Assembly: GCF_004138135.1 (NCBI RefSeq)
Contig: NZ_RYFD01000001.1
Span: 62,001-126,000, forward strand
Origin: Candidatus Oscillochloris fontis
GTDB taxonomy: Bacteria; Chloroflexota; Chloroflexia; Chloroflexales; Chloroflexaceae
DNA length: 64,000 nucleotides
Direction of reading: 5' to 3'
This document shows, in pieces, positions 33,006-41,758 of the stretch (positions are counted from its first letter, which is position 1; every line of letters begins with the position of its first letter). A program made the position numbers and the translations under genes. The notes under the pieces were generated by a model. It made no database searches, had not been told where the DNA came from, and worked only from the letters and a program-made list of their open reading frames with translations.

Positions 33006-33518
33006 ATGTCCAAGGACCTAAACAAGGTACAACTAACCGGGTATCTCGGTGCAGATCCTGAGATGCGCTACACCGAGCAGGGCAGCGCCGTAACCAACTT
33101 CCGCGTTGCGAGCGGGCGTACCTGGAAGGATCGGGACGGCAACAAGCATGACGACACCGAGTGGTTCCGCGTAGTTGCCTGGGACAAACTCGGCGAGATC
33201 TGCAATCAGTATTTGAATAAAGGCACGCGGGTCTATATTGAGGGACGCCTACAAACCCGCAAGTGGAACGACCGCGAGGGGATAGAGCGCTACACGACCG
33301 AGGTGATCGCGCAGGACATGATCATTCTCTCCAGCCGCAACGAGCGTGGTGCGGCCCCTGATGTTGACGAATCCTACGACGAGCCAGCAGAGGGGCCACC
33401 CCCGGCGCGGCGCAGCGCACCTCCACCGCCGCCACCCAGCAGCGGGCGTACCCCCAGCCGTCCGCCGGGGCGCAACCAGCCCCAGCCGATTGATAGCGAC
33501 GATGATGTTCCGTTTTAG
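33006..33518 (+). CDS. ssb: Single-stranded DNA-binding protein
   Basis: 170 aa with GGAGG before ATG 33006. The OB fold (about 1-110) starts with NKVQLTGYLGADPEMRYT, typical of SSB. A Pro-rich linker leads to the C-terminal acidic tip SDDDVPF that recruits repair and replication partners. Most bacteria place ssb between rpsF and rpsR; here rpsF is 6.3 kb away on the opposite strand and rpsR is not in the window. Confidence 0.95.
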   Translation: MSKDLNKVQLTGYLGADPEMRYTEQGSAVTNFRVASGRTWKDRDGNKHDDTEWFRVVAWDKLGEICNQYLNKGTRVYIEGRLQTRKWNDREGIERYTTEVIAQDMIILSSRNERGAAPDVDESYDEPAEGPPPARRSAPPPPPPSSGRTPSRPPGRNQPQPIDSDDDVPF

Positions 33519-33645
33519 CTCCGGTGGGGGTTCGGGGGCGGCTGCGCTGCCCCCAAAGATCTTTTTTGCTGTTGTTTGGCGGCGCAGCCGCCAAACAACA
33601 GCAAAAGTTGGAGTTTGGGGCGTAGCTCCAAGCTTCCCGGAAGCT
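33517..33645. repeat. Cloverleaf-family repeat after ssb
   Basis: An outer stem AGCTCCGG (from 33517) with CCGGAAGCT (to 33645, one bulge) encloses hairpins at 33534-33554, 33564-33606 (perfect 20-bp stem, GCA loop) and 33615-33631 (7 bp, one G-T pair). The ssb stop codon TAG overlaps its left edge and the ilvE stop its right edge, so the copy exactly fills the convergent gap. Confidence 0.75.
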
Positions 33646-34561
33646 AGTATACCGGCGTACACCACTTGCGGTAGGCCGCCACCTTGCCATGCACCACCTC
33701 GCGGTAGAGTTGAGCCAGCATGGGTGCCAGCGGGCCAGCCACGCCCGTCCCCACCTTGCGGTGATCAATCTCGATGATCGGCTTCACCTCGGCCCCAGTA
33801 CCGCAGAAAAAGACCTCATCGGCAATATAGAGCTCGGTGCGATCAATGGCACGCTCGACCACATGCAGGCCAAGGCGCTCCTGGGCCAGTTGTGACACGA
33901 CCTGGCGCGTAATGCCCTCTAGCACATCACTGGTGACCGGCGGGGTGATCAGTGTCCCATTCCGCACCAGGAAGAGGTTTGCGGCGCTTGCCTCGGAGAC
34001 ATGGCCGTCCGAGCCGAGTACAATCGCCTCATCGTAGCCATTCAACAACGCCTCGGTCTTGGCGAGCGCCGAGTTGATGTAGGCTCCCGACACCTTGGCC
34101 CGCGAGGGGATGATATTGTCCTCAATCCGCCGCCACGAAGAGACACACACCTTGAGGGCGCTACTATCAAGATACTGCCCGAAACCCACCGCCCACAGGG
34201 TGAAGCTATCGGCGGTATCGTTCAGCCGCACCGCGATCAGCGGGTCACTCTTGTAGACCAGCGGACGAATATAGACATCCTCGCGGAAGCCCTCTTGGCG
34301 CAGCAGATCAAGCGTGATCTGGCACAACTCATCAACACTGTAGGGCAACTGCATATATAGGATGCGGCACGAACGATGCAGCCGCTCCATATGCTCGCGC
34401 AGCTTGAAGACGAAGAGTTGCTCCTCCTCGGCATTCCAATAGGCGCGAATACCCTCGAAACAACCCGTCCCATAATTGAGCGCATGGGTCATGACACTCA
34501 CTTGGGCCTGCTCAATCGGCACGATCTGACCATTAAAGAAGGCGAATTTGTTGTTTGGCAT
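33644..34561 (-). CDS. ilvE: Branched-chain amino acid aminotransferase
   Basis: 305 aa fold-type IV PLP enzyme. The PLP lysine is in SRAKVSGAYINSALAKTEA (about 155-160), and the substrate segment HALNYGTGCFEGIRAY is typical of BCAT. It makes or degrades Leu, Ile and Val. AAGGAG lies 9 bases before ATG 34561, which overlaps the stop of the upstream methyltransferase by one base (TAATG), so the two are coupled. Confidence 0.93.
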   Translation of the reverse strand: MPNNKFAFFNGQIVPIEQAQVSVMTHALNYGTGCFEGIRAYWNAEEEQLFVFKLREHMERLHRSCRILYMQLPYSVDELCQITLDLLRQEGFREDVYIRPLVYKSDPLIAVRLNDTADSFTLWAVGFGQYLDSSALKVCVSSWRRIEDNIIPSRAKVSGAYINSALAKTEALLNGYDEAIVLGSDGHVSEASAANLFLVRNGTLITPPVTSDVLEGITRQVVSQLAQERLGLHVVERAIDRTELYIADEVFFCGTGAEVKPIIEIDHRKVGTGVAGPLAPMLAQLYREVVHGKVAAYRKWCTPVY

Positions 34562-35778
34562 TAGCGGGACTCCTTATGGATGAGGGACGGAAACGCAATC
34601 GGTGGGCCACAGATGAGCATGATCGGTGCATTATAGTGGCGAGTCAACACCACCACCAGCGGATTGGGGCCATCGCCACTGAGTTGGCGCGCCAGCGTGT
34701 CGGTATCTAAGGGCGAACCACGCTTCTTGACCGTGACCGCGCCCGCTGCGAGTTCGCGCAGGCTGGCGCGCAGGCGTTTAAGGTTGAAGGGCTGCCAGGA
34801 GTGGATGGGCCATGCACGGGCGAAGGGCGTCGGCTGAAGATGCGCCGCCGTCAGATAGGCGATCTGCGGGTCGAGTTGGGCGGCCCCCATCTGCACCGCC
34901 AGATCGGCAACCAGCCCCGCCCGGATCACCGCCGGGTCAGGCTCGTAGAGATACGCGAGCGGTGGGCTGATCGCCGGGGGGAACGTTGGGGGGCTGGGTT
35001 GCACCAGCATGGCAGTATGGCCCGTGCCATCCAACAACGTCGCCCGCCGCGCCACCTGCGCCAACGGGCCACACCAGAGCAGCGCCTCCTTCAACTCGCC
35101 ATGCAACGAGACAAACTCGACTTCGGCCATACTCGGCAGCGCAGCCAGATCCACCCCTGGAGCCAACTTCACCGCCAGCGCCGGGGTCTGGCGTTGCCAA
35201 CTAAGAATATGGCTGAGGGGTGGCTCATACTCCTCGACAGCAAAGCGGCGGCGACCATCAGCGCGGCGTCCGGGGTCGCAGAAGAGCGCCGCCGCCGCAG
35301 GCGGGGGTTCCGCGAGCAGATCGCGTTGGAGGGGATGCACGCGCTCGGCCAGCCCCAAGGCGGTGGCATTCGCAGCCACCATCGCCAAGCGTAGCGGATC
35401 ACGATCCACTGCCTGCACCTCGGCACCACCAGCCGCAAGTGCCAGCGCATCGCCACCCACCCCACAGCAGAGGTCGGCCACCTGACCAGCGGGAGCCAAG
35501 CGGGTAGCGCGGTGCGCCGCCACTGCTGCCGCGCTCGATTGTTCCAATGCCTCACGGGTAAAGAACATACGCTCGGCAGCCGGAAACTTGGCTGTCGCAC
35601 GCTGCCGCAGACGAGCCAACTCGACTGCGGCGCGCACCAGATCGGCGGCGAAGTGGCGGCGCAAGCGGGTGATCTCACCCAAGAGATCCGCCTCGCCCAA
35701 GGGACGCACGGCAAGTTCGGCCAAGAGTGCTTGGCCAGGTGGGGATTGGAGCCAGTTGAGGGTGTCGAGATCCATCAT
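34561..35778 (-). CDS. THUMP-like class I SAM methyltransferase
   Basis: 405 aa. An N-terminal helical part (1-90), then a Rossmann methyltransferase with motif I ADLCCGVGGDALALA (about 99-113) and DPGRRADGRRRF at motif IV. The C-terminal 130 residues match the THUMP-like domain seen in a family of uncharacterised methyltransferases. RNA is the likely substrate. It is the first gene of the unit with ilvE. Confidence 0.82.
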   Translation of the reverse strand: MMDLDTLNWLQSPPGQALLAELAVRPLGEADLLGEITRLRRHFAADLVRAAVELARLRQRATAKFPAAERMFFTREALEQSSAAAVAAHRATRLAPAGQVADLCCGVGGDALALAAGGAEVQAVDRDPLRLAMVAANATALGLAERVHPLQRDLLAEPPPAAAALFCDPGRRADGRRRFAVEEYEPPLSHILSWQRQTPALAVKLAPGVDLAALPSMAEVEFVSLHGELKEALLWCGPLAQVARRATLLDGTGHTAMLVQPSPPTFPPAISPPLAYLYEPDPAVIRAGLVADLAVQMGAAQLDPQIAYLTAAHLQPTPFARAWPIHSWQPFNLKRLRASLRELAAGAVTVKKRGSPLDTDTLARQLSGDGPNPLVVVLTRHYNAPIMLICGPPIAFPSLIHKESR

Positions 35779-35835
35779 GTGGTACGATCAGATTGAAGAA
35801 GCATTGGTCTATTGTACCCGCACTCAGGAGAATCT

Positions 35836-37044
35836 ATGCGCCGAATTATGCTCGCATCATGCTTGGCGGCCACCCTACTGGCCGGGTGTAACCAACCCCA
35901 GGCCAGTCTGCCTACCAGCGAACCTACCAGTGCCGCCGCCAGCACGTCCGCCGCACCCGATGAATCCACGATCATGGCCGCGATTCAGGCCACCCTCGAC
36001 GACTATGCCCGTGCTTACAACCGTAACGATCTGGCATTACTCCAGTCTACGGTGGATCAGAGCAATACCCCCTTTCGGCGCTTGGTTGAGGAGCGCTTCA
36101 CGACCTACCAGGAATCGATGTTTGGTGGTGGCGGAGGCTGGCAGTTCAGCGTCACCGCGATTGAAGAGCGCGATCTGGGCTTCGTCCTCGCCCATATTGA
36201 TGGGTCTGGCTCGCAGCGCTACGGCTGGCTCTTCCGCGAGGTGGATGGCGCGTGGCTGCTCTCTGAGCCAACTGCCAAGCAGCTTGGTGAGACGATCAAA
36301 CTGGAGAGTGAACACTTCACCTACCGCACCTATGCTTGGGCCGACGATATTAACCCGCGCATTATGGAATTGATGGAGCAATCCTACCAGATCGTGACCA
36401 CCCGGCTGGGCCGCGAGATTGATTTCAAGCCCACCGTAGATATTCGTCCTATCTTCGGTATCACTCCACCCCAACCTGCATCGGCACTCGCCTACTACCG
36501 TTCTGGTAACCGGCCCCGCGAAGATCGTATGGTCATCTTCGCTCCTAACTCCTTCGCCTTCGGCTACTACGATGCCAGTAAGGGTTGGGATGGCGAACTC
36601 GGCGAGACCCTCACCCACGAGTTTACCCACCTGATCAACGAGCGCGCCTTTATGCCCGTCTCGACCATGCGCGATTGGATGTTCGAGGGCTTAGCCGAGT
36701 ATGTCTCGGATAGCCCACGCGCTTCGCAGGTGAGCGCGGCAGTTGCCAGTAACCAGATCATCCCGATTCTGGACACCTCAGGCAGCACTAACCCCCAGGA
36801 TCTTGACCACCTCTACCTCTTGGAGCGCGATGTCTCGTTGGCCTACGGCCTCTCCTATGCAATGGTGGCCTACATAGACACCGAACTAGGTGGGCTGGAG
36901 AAGTTCTGGGAGTTGGCCGAAACCATGAACAAGACCGCTGGTACGGGTGTAGAGCGCTACGACCGTGCCTTGCAGAGCGTCTTTGGGATGAGCTTTGCCG
37001 AGTTTGATGCCGGATGGCGCGCGTATCTGAAGCAGAACTACTAA
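35836..37044 (+). CDS. Lipoprotein zinc metalloprotease (peptidase MA-like)
   Basis: 402 aa from ATG 35836 with CAGGAG upstream. A lipobox LLAGC makes Cys19 or so the lipid anchor, followed by a Ser/Thr-rich linker. A SnoaL/NTF2-like domain (about 50-160) precedes a gluzincin protease domain whose zinc site is HEFTH with a downstream glutamate in FEGLAEYVSD. It would act outside the cytoplasmic membrane on unknown proteins or peptides. Confidence 0.83.
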   Translation: MRRIMLASCLAATLLAGCNQPQASLPTSEPTSAAASTSAAPDESTIMAAIQATLDDYARAYNRNDLALLQSTVDQSNTPFRRLVEERFTTYQESMFGGGGGWQFSVTAIEERDLGFVLAHIDGSGSQRYGWLFREVDGAWLLSEPTAKQLGETIKLESEHFTYRTYAWADDINPRIMELMEQSYQIVTTRLGREIDFKPTVDIRPIFGITPPQPASALAYYRSGNRPREDRMVIFAPNSFAFGYYDASKGWDGELGETLTHEFTHLINERAFMPVSTMRDWMFEGLAEYVSDSPRASQVSAAVASNQIIPILDTSGSTNPQDLDHLYLLERDVSLAYGLSYAMVAYIDTELGGLEKFWELAETMNKTAGTGVERYDRALQSVFGMSFAEFDAGWRAYLKQNY

Positions 37045-37179
37045 GGTAGGTGTTTTTGGGCGGCGGGGGTTCGGGGGAGGCGAAGCCTCCTCCGAAGAAT
37101 TTTTTCTCTGCTGTTGGCGGCTTCGCCGCCAACAGCAGAGAAAAAAGAAGGTCTGGGGCACAGCCCCAACTACCTTACA
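37042..37179. repeat. Cloverleaf-family repeat after the lipoprotein
   Basis: Outer stem TAAGGTAG (from 37042) with CTACCTTA (to 37179) encloses hairpins at 37076-37090 (6-bp, GAA loop), 37100-37146 (perfect 22-bp stem, TTC loop) and 37154-37168 (6-bp, ACA loop). The lipoprotein stop TAA lies in the left outer arm. Confidence 0.78.
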
Positions 37180-38081
37180 ATCGTCAGCACCGCCACCGCA
37201 AAGAGCAACTGCACCATGGCCGAAGCCATCTGAAGCATGCGTGCTCCCAAGGGTGTGCGTACATAGAGCGTGATGCCCAACCCAGTATTGAAGAGCAGCG
37301 TGGCGAAGGCAGCGAGGGGTAGGAAGAGGATCTGATGGCGCGGACTGAGCGCCCCCGCTTCTCCCGCCGCATTGCTACGCAGATCGATCAGCGCGGGGAG
37401 GTTGGGGTAGATTGAGGCCAGCCAGCCAAGCAGGATGAGGCTCAAGCTGAAGGCCAGCACCAACGCCTGCCGCACTACCTGATCGTCCCAGAAGGCGTAG
37501 GAGAAATAGCGCCCTGCCTCGACCCCCGGCGTTAGTTGTTGGATGACCCCGATCCGTTGGCGCTGTTCAAGTTCCTGGACAAAGGTATCGGTGTTATTGG
37601 GCGAAATAATATAGGCTTGGCCACTGGTCTGAAGCATGATCGCCTGTTTGGTGGGCAGGGTTGAGAAGCGTTGGGCGATCTTCCCGCTAGGAAGCTTGAA
37701 GCCACCATAAAAGTAGCCCAGGCTCTGGCTCAAACTAGCCCTATCGGCCACGCTGGCACTCCGCTCAACGCTCTCGATCTGACCGAGCGGCACGACCATC
37801 CGGTTGCCCAACCAGAAGATGTAGAAGCCATTGCGATCTAGCCCATAGGCCAGCGTCAGTGCGGCGGCGACCCGATAGGCCACCTGCGCGGTCACGATCA
37901 GGAGCGCCACACCGGCCAAGAAGCGCAGATAGAGGTTGAGATCAATTGCCCATGCCTCAATTGGTACGCGCAACGCCTGCGCCACTGCGGCAAAAAAGAA
38001 GGTGGAGCCGGTAGCGGTCAGGATCATGAAGATCACCGCGAACCAGACTCGGGGCGTTGATTGGGCTTTCCATTTGCGCAT
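37170..38081 (-). CDS. PH-like membrane protein
   Basis: 303 aa. Two helices near the N-terminus (about 12-35 and 50-72), a cytoplasmic bacterial PH-like beta domain (about 80-195; GLDRNGFYIFWLGNRMVVPLGQIESV core LGNRMVVPLGQIESV), and three more helices. Similar YdbT/bPH2-type proteins occur in many Gram-positive-related phyla with unknown roles. Convergent with the lipoprotein. Confidence 0.6.
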   Translation of the reverse strand: MRKWKAQSTPRVWFAVIFMILTATGSTFFFAAVAQALRVPIEAWAIDLNLYLRFLAGVALLIVTAQVAYRVAAALTLAYGLDRNGFYIFWLGNRMVVPLGQIESVERSASVADRASLSQSLGYFYGGFKLPSGKIAQRFSTLPTKQAIMLQTSGQAYIISPNNTDTFVQELEQRQRIGVIQQLTPGVEAGRYFSYAFWDDQVVRQALVLAFSLSLILLGWLASIYPNLPALIDLRSNAAGEAGALSPRHQILFLPLAAFATLLFNTGLGITLYVRTPLGARMLQMASAMVQLLFAVAVLTIVR

Positions 38082-38094
38082 AGGAGTGGGGGGA

Positions 38095-38143
38095 GTATCG
38101 TTGCGCTATGCGGCTTGGAACAAGCCGCATAGCGCAACGATAC
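38095..38143. terminator. Perfect 22-bp stem-loop
   Basis: 38095-38116 pairs with 38122-38143 around a GGAAC loop, between two minus-strand genes. It could end the transcript of the peptidyl-prolyl isomerase gene. Confidence 0.55.
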
Positions 38144-38146
38144 ATG

Positions 38147-39742
38147 TTACGGTGTTGGTGTTAGGGGTACCGCAGTTGGCACTACCTCAGTCGGTGCCTC
38201 AGTCGGTGCTTCGGTCGGCACTGCCGTCACCACCTCGGTTGGAATGGGCGTCGGCATTGGCGTTGGCGGGCCAGGCATATAGGTTGGCACGACCGTCGCT
38301 GTTGCCGGGCCAAGATCAGGCGTCGCGGTAGGTGCCGGGAAACGCTGCACCGCAATGGTGGTGCGCTGCTGGGTCAACCAGTCATCGAGCGCCTTGGTAC
38401 GTGCCTCGCGCAACTGGTCTTCCAGGGTCGGGACGGTACGATCCGTCACCTCTAGGATATGCCAGCCAAACTGAGTACGGACAAGATCACTCAGCGTGTT
38501 GGGTTGGAGCGCAAGTGCTGCCGTTACCAACTCCGGCGGGTAGGTTGCACCATTATCGGCCTTGCCATCCTGATCGAAGCCGCCCAGATCACCACCCATA
38601 CTCGCGGAACCAGGATCATCCGATTCCTCAGCCGCCAGAGTGGCAAAATCAGCCCCACCACGTAACTCGCTGAGGAGCGCATCAGCGCGGCCCTTGGCCG
38701 CCACAAAGAGCGCCTCGATCTGCTCCTGAGTCGCCTCAGCCGGCGGGTTCACCGCGACCAAAATCTGGCGCGCCACCACCCGATTGGGTACCTCGCTGGC
38801 CACAAAACTGGCTTCGGGCACCAAACGCTCCTGCACCCGCGTATTGAGCAACTGCTCGTGATACTGCGCTGTTAGGGCAGCCCGGAAATCTTCCTTCGTC
38901 AGCAGCGGCTTATCACTCACCGCCGCCAATTCCAGTTCATACCGCCGGAAGATCTCATCAACAATCTGCTCCACCTGTGTACTGGCCTCAGCCGCCAGTG
39001 GTGTGGGCAAGGGGGTCATGGTTGGTTCGGGCGTACTGGTTGGCCCCCCAGCCGTTGGCGAGGGCGTGGGTGAAGGGAGTGCGGTTGGCGACGGGGTTGC
39101 GGTTGGGGTAGGCATCAATTCAGCCGTCGTCGTCAGGGCAACCGTTGGTGTGAGTTCAACCGTCGTGGTCGGTGTGATCGGCTCAACCGGAGGCGGAATG
39201 AAGATCAGCGCCAGATCATTGGCAATCGCCTGATTGATCTCATCCGGCGAGGCGCTCAGACCCAACGGGGTTGCCCCTTGCAGCTTAAGTTGGAAATTCT
39301 CCCACTGGCTCACCACCGCCGGATCAACCTCAGTAGCACGCTGATTGCGAATCTGCTGATTGATCAACGGACTTTGGTTGGCAAACTGCTGGGCAATCTG
39401 CTGATTTCCACCGAAGAGAGCCAATAATTGGAAGTTCTGAGAGAGTTCGCGGGCATACGCCAAACGTTGCTGCTGCCAATAGTCGCCACGATTCAGCGTA
39501 GTACTTCCGACCTGCGCCACCGGACGACTCGGAATCCAGAGTCGGTCATAGCTCAGGCCAACCAACAAGATCAGTAGCGCCAAACCGATACCCGACCCAA
39601 TGATCAGCATCACCCGGCGCTGATCGCGCACCTCGCGGGCATGACGGGCAAGTCGGCGGCGGGTGGGTGGTGGAGCGGCGTGAGGATTGGGGGTCGTAGG
39701 TTTACGGCCACCCTGTGGGGGATTTTTTGGTGTATCAGCCAT
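38147..39742 (-). CDS. Membrane-anchored parvulin-type peptidyl-prolyl isomerase
   Basis: 531 aa from ATG 39742; GTG 39757 is also possible and neither has a good ribosome-binding site. A basic cytoplasmic stretch and one membrane anchor (about 41-63) precede a SurA/PrsA-like chaperone region. A long Thr/Pro insert (about 195-250) separates it from the parvulin domain (about 320-440; VVARQILVAV..GGDLGGF..FGWHILEVTDR). The C-terminal 60 residues are Pro/Thr-rich repeats. It helps exported proteins fold on the outer face of the membrane. Confidence 0.86.
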   Translation of the reverse strand: MADTPKNPPQGGRKPTTPNPHAAPPPTRRRLARHAREVRDQRRVMLIIGSGIGLALLILLVGLSYDRLWIPSRPVAQVGSTTLNRGDYWQQQRLAYARELSQNFQLLALFGGNQQIAQQFANQSPLINQQIRNQRATEVDPAVVSQWENFQLKLQGATPLGLSASPDEINQAIANDLALIFIPPPVEPITPTTTVELTPTVALTTTAELMPTPTATPSPTALPSPTPSPTAGGPTSTPEPTMTPLPTPLAAEASTQVEQIVDEIFRRYELELAAVSDKPLLTKEDFRAALTAQYHEQLLNTRVQERLVPEASFVASEVPNRVVARQILVAVNPPAEATQEQIEALFVAAKGRADALLSELRGGADFATLAAEESDDPGSASMGGDLGGFDQDGKADNGATYPPELVTAALALQPNTLSDLVRTQFGWHILEVTDRTVPTLEDQLREARTKALDDWLTQQRTTIAVQRFPAPTATPDLGPATATVVPTYMPGPPTPMPTPIPTEVVTAVPTEAPTEAPTEVVPTAVPLTPTP

Positions 39743-39842
39743 GTGCGTTGCAGACACCTGATAAAATCACCCCCACCTCCCACTTCCATCCCCGATGCTG
39801 GGTGCAGAAGTGGGAAATGAGGGATCAAACGGCTATACAGCC

Positions 39843-40244
39843 CTACTCCGCCTGATCAGCAACCGGCTCAGCCTCTTCCACAACCTCTTCGGTTGGGAGC
39901 GTCTTCACCTCAACCAGCGTGATGAGGTGGCGCATGACACTGTCGGTCAGCTTGAGGGTACGCTCAACCTCAACCACCTTGGCAGCCGCAAGGCTGAAGG
40001 TGAAGAGGGCATAGTAGCCCTCGGTGAAGTTGCGGCGGCTCGCCTCACCACTTGCATACTCACGGATGGGGTAGGCCAGTTTGCGACGGCCCCAGGGTGG
40101 GCTCTGGTTGACACCCGTGACCTCACCACCTGCATTCGTGATTGACTGCGAGATGCGCTCGATGGTAGCGGCAACCCCCTCTTCGTTGGCGTGCAGTGGG
40201 CTAATAATGATCATCAGTTCGTAGTTCCGGCGACGCTCGCGCAT
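39843..40244 (-). CDS. rpsF: 30S ribosomal protein S6
   Basis: 133 aa from ATG 40244 with AGGAGG 6-7 bases upstream. The core NYELMIIISP..WGRRKLAYPI is diagnostic, and an acidic tail EEVVEEAEPVADQAE follows as in many S6 proteins. It binds S18 in the ribosome platform. Neither ssb nor rpsR is adjacent, so the usual operon is broken. Confidence 0.95.
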   Translation of the reverse strand: MRERRRNYELMIIISPLHANEEGVAATIERISQSITNAGGEVTGVNQSPPWGRRKLAYPIREYASGEASRRNFTEGYYALFTFSLAAAKVVEVERTLKLTDSVMRHLITLVEVKTLPTEEVVEEAEPVADQAE

Positions 40245-40374
40245 GGAGTCCTCCTCTGGTGACATCCCGCTCGTCGTACCATAACGGGCTGCGCGTGCCC
40301 GGTGGTGCGGCGGGATAGAAAGGGATCTACTGCTCTACAACGTGCAGTGATAGACGTTTACACACAACCGGGTA

Positions 40375-40380
40375 ATTATA
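40375..40380 (-). promoter_or_regulatory. -10 element for rpsF (minus strand)
   Basis: TATAAT on the minus strand, about 130 bases upstream of rpsF; no clear -35 is seen. The resulting leader has room for an S6-type autoregulatory structure. Confidence 0.35.
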
Positions 40381-40421
40381 CCATAGATTGTACCTCGTTG
40401 GTGTTCTCTGTCATTTGGAGT

Positions 40422-40572
40422 CAGGGCATGGGCAAAGTCACCTCCGGTGGGGGTGCGGGGGCGGCTGCGCCGCCCCCGCAGAATTTTTTGTGGTGTTTTG
40501 GCGGCGAAGCCGCCAAAACACCACAAAAAATGGGGCTTGGGGTGCAGCCCCAAGGACTTTGCCCATGCCCTG
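40422..40572. repeat. Cloverleaf repeat, most complete copy
   Basis: A perfect 18-bp outer stem (40422-40439 with 40555-40572) encloses three hairpins: 40454-40480 (12 bp, TGC loop), 40484-40530 (perfect 22 bp, GAA loop) and 40536-40554 (7 bp). Folded, it is a four-way junction like a tRNA cloverleaf, but far larger and entirely non-coding. It lies between the divergent rpsF and tsaD genes. Confidence 0.85.
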
Positions 40573-40606
40573 TTATACGAGTATACCCGACTCGCCAAAA
40601 TTGGCG

Positions 40607-40612
40607 TATACT
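40607..40612 (+). promoter_or_regulatory. -10 element immediately upstream of tsaD
   Basis: TATACT ends 6 bases before ATG 40619, so the predicted +1 coincides with the start codon. There is no ribosome-binding site, suggesting a leaderless mRNA. No good -35 is visible. Confidence 0.4.
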
Positions 40613-40618
40613 ACCATC

Positions 40619-41737
40619 ATGAGAGATCTACCCAACACCTATACTATTTTAGCCCTAGAGACCTCCTGCGACGAGACGGCAGCAGCGGTGGTGCGCGGTG
40701 GGCGCACGGTGCTCTCTAACGTCGTCGCCTCGCAGATGGATATGCACAGCCGTTATGGCGGTATCGTGCCGGAGGTGGCCTCGCGCCAGCATATCCTCAG
40801 CCTTGTGCCGGTGGTGCAGGCGGCGCTGTCCGCCCTCCCCGGCGGCTGGTCGGCGGTGGATGCGGTGGCGGCCACGCATGGCCCCGGCTTGAGTGGGGCG
40901 CTGCTCACTGGGCTGAATGCGGCCAAGGCGCTGGCTTGGCAGCGCGGGCTGCCCTTTATCGGCGTCAACCACCTGGAGGCTCACATCTATGCGAGTTGGC
41001 TCGATGCGCATGCCGAACCGCCTGCCTTCCCACTGATCGCGCTGGTCGTCTCGGGTGGCCACACCCTCCTGGCATTGCTGCGCGACCACGGCGACTACAC
41101 GATTCTCGGTCAGACCCGTGATGATGCGGTGGGCGAAGCCTTCGATAAGGTGGCGCGCATCCTAGGTCTGGGCTATCCCGGTGGCCCGGCCATCCAGCGC
41201 GTCGCCGAGGGGGCGCAGGTGGGGGGCTTGGTGTTGCCGCGTGCATGGCTGCGTGAGAGTTTCGACTTTTCATTTAGCGGCCTCAAAACGGCTGTACTCC
41301 ACAAGGTGCAGGAGCATCAGGAGCGGGAGGCGCGGTTGCCCGCCAAACCTGCGGGCAAGCACAAGGGGCGTGTGGTGCCCCCGGCAACCCCGCCGGAGCC
41401 ACCCAAGGCGGCTCCGGTTCCGCTCGATCCGCGTTGGGTGGCCCAGATGGCCCACGCCTTCCAGGAGTCGGTCGTGGATGTCCTGAGCACCAAGACCGTC
41501 GAGGCGGTGCGACAGCACGGGGCCAACGCGATCATCCTGGCGGGTGGGGTGGCCGCCAACACCCGTTTGCGGGCCGAACTGAACCGTCGCGCCGAGGTAC
41601 CGCTCTATGTGCCCCCGATTGACCTCTGTACCGACAATGCCGCGATGGTGGCAGCGGCGGCCTTCTACCGCTTTGCGGCGGGCAAGCAGAGTGGTTGGGA
41701 GTTGGATGTGACCCCCAACCTGCGCTTGGGGATGTAG
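40619..41737 (+). CDS. tsaD: tRNA N6-threonylcarbamoyladenosine transferase
   Basis: 372 aa from ATG 40619. The ASKHA/Kae1 fold is shown by LETSCDETAAAVV, the metal histidines in VNHLEAHIYA, and the VSGGHTLLAL and GGVAANTRLR segments. It transfers threonylcarbamoyl to A37 of ANN-decoding tRNAs together with TsaB and TsaE. A 35-residue Pro/Lys-rich insert (about 222-258) is not part of the usual 340-aa protein. The start appears leaderless. Confidence 0.93.
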   Translation: MRDLPNTYTILALETSCDETAAAVVRGGRTVLSNVVASQMDMHSRYGGIVPEVASRQHILSLVPVVQAALSALPGGWSAVDAVAATHGPGLSGALLTGLNAAKALAWQRGLPFIGVNHLEAHIYASWLDAHAEPPAFPLIALVVSGGHTLLALLRDHGDYTILGQTRDDAVGEAFDKVARILGLGYPGGPAIQRVAEGAQVGGLVLPRAWLRESFDFSFSGLKTAVLHKVQEHQEREARLPAKPAGKHKGRVVPPATPPEPPKAAPVPLDPRWVAQMAHAFQESVVDVLSTKTVEAVRQHGANAIILAGGVAANTRLRAELNRRAEVPLYVPPIDLCTDNAAMVAAAAFYRFAAGKQSGWELDVTPNLRLGM

Positions 41738-41758
41738 CCACGGCCCAATGGGCTGCCG

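Noticed and set aside
32974-33018. Upstream mini-frame before ssb (starting ATGAGTAAACC)
   Set aside because: Only about 15 codons, without a ribosome-binding site, overlapping the ssb start in another frame. A regulatory leader peptide cannot be excluded but nothing supports it.
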